Positions 59,135-64,000 of a DNA stretch of 64,000 nt are shown piece by piece. This DNA is from Agathobaculum massiliense (GTDB lineage Bacteria > Bacillota > Clostridia > Oscillospirales > Butyricicoccaceae): contig NZ_OMPN01000001.1 of NCBI RefSeq assembly GCF_900291975.1, forward strand, positions 992,001-1,056,000, in the 5' to 3' direction. Each line of letters begins with the position of its first letter. Position 1 is the stretch's first letter. The notes below the pieces were generated by a model. The model did not search any database. It was given only the letters and a program-made list of their open reading frames with translations, and had not been told where the DNA came from. A program made the position numbers and the translations under genes.

Positions 59135-60732
59135 GGGTTTTCCGCGCCGCCGCTGTGCGCCGCGCGGTACTCCGATGGAGACATGCCGATATGCCGCTTA
59201 AAGATCGTGCTGAAATAGGTCGGATTTTCATAGCCGCATTGGTAGCTGACCTCATAGGAGCGATGGTCTCCCGCGCCGAGCAGCCGTTTCGCATGGTCGA
59301 GTCGCACCCCGGTCAGGTATCTGATAAAGGACTGCCCCTCGTTCTGCTTAAAAAGCGCGCTGAAATAGTTGGGCGACATGCCGACCGCGCCGGCAACCTC
59401 GTCGAGCGTCAAGCCGGACTCGGAGAAATGCCCCTCGATGTACAGCTTGGCGCGCTCGACCACCGTCTTGCTTGCGTCGTGGCTGTCGTCCAGAAAATCG
59501 CAGATCTCCGCGATGAACTCGTAAAGCTGGTTCATCATGCCGCTGAGTGTCTGGCACGCGAGAATGCGCTTGTACGCGCCGGTCGAATCCTCCATGATCT
59601 CCTGAAGCGGGCAGTGGATATCGGCCAGCAGCTTCATGATCTCGCCATAGACAAAGCTGACCATCATGCGGGTGTATAAAAACGAGTTGTGCCGTGTTTT
59701 CCGGATATCCTGCTCGATGGCGTCAAATTCCCTGCGGATGGCCTCTTTGTCAAAGGTCGCTATCGTACGCACCACGCGGCTCACGTCGAACGTATCGGGC
59801 AGCCCCGCCGCCTGCTTGTCGGCTTCAGGCTCGACATCCTGATTGACGCCTACGAGAAACGCGCGCTCCAATGTCTGCATTGCCATGTCATAAGCTTCGG
59901 GACAGCGGTCGATGGACGGGAATACGGCGGAAACCGCGGTCGTATAATCATGCCCGGTGATCGACATGCGCAGCCTGCGGATATACGAGCGCGCGGCAAA
60001 AGCGACATCCGCCTCCGCTTTGCCGTAAAACAGCAGCAGGTACCGCCCGTTGCTCTCCTCAATGACCTGCATCCCGCTTTCGTCGGCCTGCTCAAGCATG
60101 ACCGCCTCCAGTTCCTGCGTCAACCGGAATATTTCCTCTTCCGGCATACCGCCGGTGAGATGGTCAAACCGGTCGAGCTGCAAAAGCCCGCACAGGCAGA
60201 ACGCGCTTTCCGCAAGCGTCTGCGGCAGTTCCTCCAAAAACTGCCGGCTGCTGATGCGGCGGCGCACATAACGCAGGATCTTACCGTGCAGCGCGAGCTG
60301 GCTATCCTCCTGGATGCGGCGGCGCAGCTCCTCGACCTCGTTTTCCCGGTGGAACTGGGCGTCCAGCTCGTCTTTAATGCCGCGCAGCGTGCGGCACATC
60401 GCGGGAACGTCGACCGGCTTCATCACATAATCGGATACGCCGAGCTTGACCGCGGTCTGCGCGTATTCAAACTCGCTGTATCCCGACAGGATGACGACGC
60501 GCGTTTGCAGCCCGCTGCCGCGTATCCTGCGGATCAGCTCGATGCCGTCCAGATACGGCATTCGGATATCGGTGAGCACGATTTCGGGATGGCACCGCTC
60601 GATGAGCGTCCACGCCTCGACGCCGTTTGCCGCCTGTCCGGCGAGCGAAAGGCCAAGCGTATCCCACGGGATAGCCTTGCAAAGTCCCTCACGGATGATC
60701 TGTTCATCGTCTGCTACCATTACCTGATACAT
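59131..60732 (-). CDS. Response regulator with AraC-type output domain
   Basis: 533 residues. Receiver domain 1-120 (VMVADDEQIIREGL, phospho-acceptor D in EIVLTDIRMPYLDG, conserved K in YVMKPVD). A middle region of about 270 residues is followed by two AraC HTH motifs (TLDEVAGAVGMSPNYFSALF, GYENPTYFSTIFKRHIGMSP). YesN-like; controls sugar or nutrient uptake genes in Firmicutes. Starts 3 bp after the kinase stop. Confidence 0.93.
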   Translation of the reverse strand: MYQVMVADDEQIIREGLCKAIPWDTLGLSLAGQAANGVEAWTLIERCHPEIVLTDIRMPYLDGIELIRRIRGSGLQTRVVILSGYSEFEYAQTAVKLGVSDYVMKPVDVPAMCRTLRGIKDELDAQFHRENEVEELRRRIQEDSQLALHGKILRYVRRRISSRQFLEELPQTLAESAFCLCGLLQLDRFDHLTGGMPEEEIFRLTQELEAVMLEQADESGMQVIEESNGRYLLLFYGKAEADVAFAARSYIRRLRMSITGHDYTTAVSAVFPSIDRCPEAYDMAMQTLERAFLVGVNQDVEPEADKQAAGLPDTFDVSRVVRTIATFDKEAIRREFDAIEQDIRKTRHNSFLYTRMMVSFVYGEIMKLLADIHCPLQEIMEDSTGAYKRILACQTLSGMMNQLYEFIAEICDFLDDSHDASKTVVERAKLYIEGHFSESGLTLDEVAGAVGMSPNYFSALFKQNEGQSFIRYLTGVRLDHAKRLLGAGDHRSYEVSYQCGYENPTYFSTIFKRHIGMSPSEYRAAHSGGAENP

Positions 60733-60735
60733 CGG

Positions 60736-62496
60736 TCATTCCTCCAAAAAACGGTTGATGCGGATGGTGATCGACGTGCCGATCCCCTCTTCGCTTTGTA
60801 TGCGGAAGCTGAACCTGCCGCGCGTCAGCGCCCGGATGCGGTCGTAAACGTTAAGCATGCCGAAGCTCTCAGCGCGCTTGCCGCCCGTCCGCTCGAGCGC
60901 GTTTTGCAGCGCGCGGAGCTTGTCCGGCGGCATGCCCACGCCGTTGTCCAGAATTTCAAACAGCACACCGTCCTCCACGCCCAGCACGTTGACGAACAGC
61001 ATGCATTTGTGCTGGCAGGTTTTAATGCCGTGATACAGCGCGTTTTCGACCAGCGGCTGCAAAATCAGCTTGGGCACCGCGCACGACTCGACCGCCGGAT
61101 CGACATACAGCATATAATCGAACTGCTGGGCATAGCGCATCTTCTGGATGGTCAGATAGCTGCGCACGTGCCGAGCCTCCTCGGCGACCGTGATGATATC
61201 GCGCCCGCGGCTGAGACCGGTGCGGAAAAAGGTGGTCAGCGCCTGCACCATTTCAACGACGGACTGGTTTTTGCCGTCGCGCGACAGCCATGCGATCGAG
61301 TCGAGCGTGTTATATAGGAAATGCGGGTTGATCTGCGCCTGCATCGCCTTAAATTCTGCCATGCGGAGCTGTTCCTGCTCCTCCTTAACCGCTTCCATCA
61401 GGCTGCCGATGCGCTCGGACATGCTTTGCATGTTTTTGGATAGCTCGCCGATCTCGTCATCCCGCACGGCTTCGAGCGGCTCGCCGAAGCGGCCGTCCCG
61501 CACCGAGCGGACATAGGCGATCATCTCGCGGATGGGGCGCAGCTCATAATCGCGAAGCCGCCCCGAAACCGCGATGTTGCACAGCAGCGCAAACCCTGCA
61601 ATGAGCAAAATGCTCATCAGGATCAGCTTGCCGTTCTGCCGCAGAAAGCTTTTGGGCACCACGCCCGCGATCACCCAGTTGCTGCCCTGCATGCGCTGGA
61701 ACAGCAGGATGTCCCGCTTGTTGTCCACCACGCGCAGGTCGGTGCCGATCGCCGTGCGGCCGGATACTTCAAGCGTCGAGCGCACGGCCTCGCTTTCCCC
61801 ATCGACCACCGCGCTCATCAGCTCGTTCTGCGCGTTGAGGAGCAGCACGCTGCCCTCGCGCCCGATGTTGACGTCAAGCATCGAGCGCAGCGTGTCCTGT
61901 CGCACTTCGACCAGCACCACGCCGTTCGGCCGCCCGGTCGCGGCATCATTAAGCGCCGCGGCGACTGCCAGCACGCCTCCATCCCGGTTGTCGAGCACGA
62001 GCGAACCATGCTCCGAGACGAACCACTCGTCATACGTGCGGTTTTTGATGCGCTCGTAGTCCTCATCCGACAATAACGGCTCGTTCCGCAGGGGATAATA
62101 GCGTGATTTTGCCCGCACGCCGCTGTCTGTGCGCACATAAATCGCCTCGATGTCGGTGCGGAACTCGTTGATCGCGCGCAGGCGGTCCTCGATCGTTTGC
62201 ACCGCCTGTTCGGAGGAAAAAGCGGCGTTTTGCTGCGTTGCCTGCTCGATAAACTTGTCGTTATCCACCAGGCGCGAGATATAGACCATATCGGTCAGCA
62301 GGCTGTCCATATCGCCGGACACTTTTTCGACGATCTGCGTGCTCGATTGCAGCGCCATATCGCTGATATGTGCCACTGAGATCGCGTAAACTGAAAAACC
62401 TACCAGAGTCAGCGGCACGGCCATCAGCAGCGTGAAGTATAAAAACAGACGGTTGCCCAGCGAATGCAAAAACATACCCTTGATCTTTTCCTTCAT
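60736..62496 (-). CDS. Sensor histidine kinase (YesM-like)
   Basis: 586 residues from the ATG at 62,496 (AGGTGG upstream). Two TM segments (residues about 14-34 and 285-305) flank an extracellular dCache-like sensor. HAMP, then the His_kinase box with QAQINPHFLYNTLDSIAWLS (phospho-His about 398) and a HATPase with LILQPLVENALYHGIKTC and DNGVGMPPDKL. Partners the adjacent AraC-type regulator; the binding-protein gene may supply the ligand signal. Confidence 0.92.
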   Translation of the reverse strand: MKEKIKGMFLHSLGNRLFLYFTLLMAVPLTLVGFSVYAISVAHISDMALQSSTQIVEKVSGDMDSLLTDMVYISRLVDNDKFIEQATQQNAAFSSEQAVQTIEDRLRAINEFRTDIEAIYVRTDSGVRAKSRYYPLRNEPLLSDEDYERIKNRTYDEWFVSEHGSLVLDNRDGGVLAVAAALNDAATGRPNGVVLVEVRQDTLRSMLDVNIGREGSVLLLNAQNELMSAVVDGESEAVRSTLEVSGRTAIGTDLRVVDNKRDILLFQRMQGSNWVIAGVVPKSFLRQNGKLILMSILLIAGFALLCNIAVSGRLRDYELRPIREMIAYVRSVRDGRFGEPLEAVRDDEIGELSKNMQSMSERIGSLMEAVKEEQEQLRMAEFKAMQAQINPHFLYNTLDSIAWLSRDGKNQSVVEMVQALTTFFRTGLSRGRDIITVAEEARHVRSYLTIQKMRYAQQFDYMLYVDPAVESCAVPKLILQPLVENALYHGIKTCQHKCMLFVNVLGVEDGVLFEILDNGVGMPPDKLRALQNALERTGGKRAESFGMLNVYDRIRALTRGRFSFRIQSEEGIGTSITIRINRFLEE

Positions 62497-62570
62497 ACTT
62501 CCACCTGCCCGCACCCTGTTTGGGTTTTATTATCGCATGATGTGCGATCTTCCGTCAATGTCAATAAGCG

Positions 62571-62604
62571 GAAGCCCTGCAGACTGGCACGCCGACAGGG
62601 CTTC
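62571..62604 (-). terminator. Terminator of the transaldolase-like gene
   Basis: GGAAGCCCTG pairs with CAGGGCTTCC across a loop of about 15 nt. It lies between the transaldolase-like gene and the downstream kinase gene. Confidence 0.6.
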
Positions 62605-62630
62605 CGCTCCGTAGAGAGAAAAGAAAAAAT

Positions 62631-63944
62631 TTATTTGACCGCCTTGAGGAACATGCGCTGATAGGTCAGCACGCCCGAGGCGCTCGCGAAACGCGAAAGG
62701 TAGCTGGGCGGCGCGGTAACGACCACGCGGTGGATCATATCCTCAAACTCAGGTTCCATCAGCATTTTGTCGATATGGGGATAGATCATCTCGCCGCCCA
62801 TCGAGCAGATGATCAAGCGGCTCGTCGGCAGGTTGGAATTTCGCAACACGCGCAGCGCGTGGCGGGTGGCATCCAGGCCGTCCGCGCCCTCTTCGTTCAG
62901 CGCGTTGCGGTAGGTGAGCGTCCAGCGCGCCTTATCCACCACCTTGCCAAGCGGCCCCGCCGCCTCGGCGGGCGACAGCATATCCTCGGCTGTCATCAAC
63001 TCGCGCATCTTTTCTGCAAGCGCGATATCGCCCGTGGCTTCGTAATCGGCCATCAAGCCGCGCAGGGCGTAGGTGACGTTGAAGCGCTGCTTGATAAAGG
63101 TATTGATGAAATAAGGCTTGGCCTGCAAAGCGAGCGCGATCTGGTGCGGCTCGAACATCAGGGTGAAGTTGGTGCGATAGCCCTTCTGCCACAGGTGGTA
63201 CGCCAGATTGTGCCCATAGAAATTGGTTTCTACCGTGCCGTCCTCAAAGCCCTTCTGGAAACTGCCGCCGACCAGCGCGGGCGCGTCATCTTTGGCGAGC
63301 GGCCCGGTGTGCGGCACTTTGACAACCAGACGGTACGGCGTCAAAATCTCCTCAAAACGGACGATCTCCTCAAGGATCTCGCTTTCGGAGGCAAACGGAT
63401 TATCAACCTCGACGCTGATATCCACGCCCGGCCCGAGGATCTTACAAAGCTCCTCCATGACCTCGTATCGATCCTTAAACTTATTTCCCACATTGGCCTT
63501 GGGGTTATTGATGAAGCTGTCGTAAATGATTGCGGGATTGCAGGTCAGGTTGGCGATAAAGTCCTTGATGGGCTCAACCTCGTAGGGGTTAGCGCTGTCC
63601 GCCGAGTACAGCACCCGCGTCGGGCGTTTCACGCCGTTTTCGCCATAAGAAATATCGCGCGTTAGATCGACCTGCGCCGAGCCGCCCGCGCCGTAGCGGA
63701 ACTCCGGCCGGAAACCCGCGGGCAGTACGCCCTCTGGCACCTTGAACGTGTCGATAACCTTGGAAAACTCATCCGTCACGCCGAGCGCGGACACGCTCCC
63801 TGTCAGCAGCGAAATGTCCCCCGCCGGCACCTCGAGCTGACGGATGCGCTTCCACGCGTCCTCGCCGAGTCCGCTTTGTAGCTGCAGCTTTCCCGCTGCG
63901 TGCAGCGCGTCCAATGTCACTTTCATGTCTTTCACAGAAATCAT
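62631..63944 (-). CDS. Transaldolase-family protein, enlarged
   Basis: 437 residues, longer than ordinary transaldolases. TIM-barrel motifs match in order: DFIANLTCNPAIIYDSFINN (strand with the Asn/Pro signature), GPGVDISVEVDNPF, the Schiff-base Lys in RLVVKVPHTGPL (about 211) and NFTLMFEPHQIALALQAKPY. The extra N-terminal 110 residues (GDISLLTGSVSALGVTDEF) are not assigned. It may act as a sugar aldolase or transaldolase. It lies upstream of a sugar-type sensor operon, and transcribes toward it. Confidence 0.7.
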   Translation of the reverse strand: MISVKDMKVTLDALHAAGKLQLQSGLGEDAWKRIRQLEVPAGDISLLTGSVSALGVTDEFSKVIDTFKVPEGVLPAGFRPEFRYGAGGSAQVDLTRDISYGENGVKRPTRVLYSADSANPYEVEPIKDFIANLTCNPAIIYDSFINNPKANVGNKFKDRYEVMEELCKILGPGVDISVEVDNPFASESEILEEIVRFEEILTPYRLVVKVPHTGPLAKDDAPALVGGSFQKGFEDGTVETNFYGHNLAYHLWQKGYRTNFTLMFEPHQIALALQAKPYFINTFIKQRFNVTYALRGLMADYEATGDIALAEKMRELMTAEDMLSPAEAAGPLGKVVDKARWTLTYRNALNEEGADGLDATRHALRVLRNSNLPTSRLIICSMGGEMIYPHIDKMLMEPEFEDMIHRVVVTAPPSYLSRFASASGVLTYQRMFLKAVK

Positions 63945-64000
63945 ACTGTTCTCTCCTTTTGCCGGTCTTTCCGTGTTTCTATACTTTGATGATACCGGAT

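Noticed and set aside
59689..61317. 542-codon plus-strand ORF opposite the two-component genes
   Set aside because: Shadow of the response regulator and kinase; histidine/arginine-rich low-information translation.

Overview
The window joins about 11.2 kb of low-GC mobile DNA to about 53 kb of GC-rich chromosome from a spore-forming, anaerobic clostridial bacterium. The evidence for the host is a cotJA-cotJB pair, a broken cotJC, a monomeric [FeFe] hydrogenase, a 2-hydroxyacyl-CoA dehydratase cluster, Etf and many strong GC hairpin terminators. I infer a gut Oscillospiraceae-like host; the species cannot be read from the sequence.

Region 1 (1-11,233) is the right part of an integrative element. 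Its outer end carries Gram-positive plasmid DNA: a delta/ParA-type ATPase with nine omega heptads, a topoisomerase remnant, and erm(B) without its attenuator leader. Next come an XRE gene and a tyrosine integrase bracketed by 25-bp inverted repeats. The ICE backbone follows: an ImmR/ImmA-like repressor and protease with divergent promoters, small HTH regulators, a 500-nt structured-looking spacer, a MazF-like toxin, two excisionase-type genes (one with three HTH repeats) and a second tyrosine integrase. The end at 11,189-11,233 is the 3' part of a tRNA-Arg(CCU), so this is an attachment site whose other half lies outside the window.

Region 2 (11.3-17 kb) is chromosomal: a TlpA/CXXC/polyferredoxin redox operon, a phosphopantetheinyl transferase, a TSCPD protein, a HAD hydrolase, a YwlG-like protein, cotJA-cotJB and a LysR regulator. 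Region 3 (17-35.5 kb) holds two SLC13-type carriers and a long operon: acyl-CoA dehydrogenase, enoyl-CoA hydratase, CoA transferase, dehydratase activase, dehydratase subunits, EtfB, EtfA and a second acyl-CoA dehydrogenase. This order resembles the reductive Stickland clusters (had/fld) that turn 2-hydroxy acids into reduced acids. A serine recombinase, an old-yellow-enzyme reductase and a zinc alcohol dehydrogenase follow.

Region 4 (35.5-41.2 kb) is an OpuC/OpuF-like compatible-solute ABC operon whose ATPase gene is cut by an IS110-family element. Region 5 (41.25 kb onward) is the most interesting part. The spore-coat gene cotJC starts at 41,251, is interrupted after codon 63 by a 5,068-bp unit carrying a large serine recombinase, hydrogenase, alcohol dehydrogenase and Nudix genes, and resumes in frame at 46,502. 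The unit is bounded by GGTAC direct repeats and 9-bp inverted repeats, so precise excision would restore the coat-protein reading frame, as in skin elements of sporulation genes. cotJC is then cut again near 46,730 by a second, AT-rich recombinase element whose interior is decayed.

Region 6 (54.1-64 kb) contains a MarR gene and two ABC exporter genes, all damaged by frameshifts and deletions, then a binding-protein/response-regulator/histidine-kinase operon and a transaldolase-like gene.
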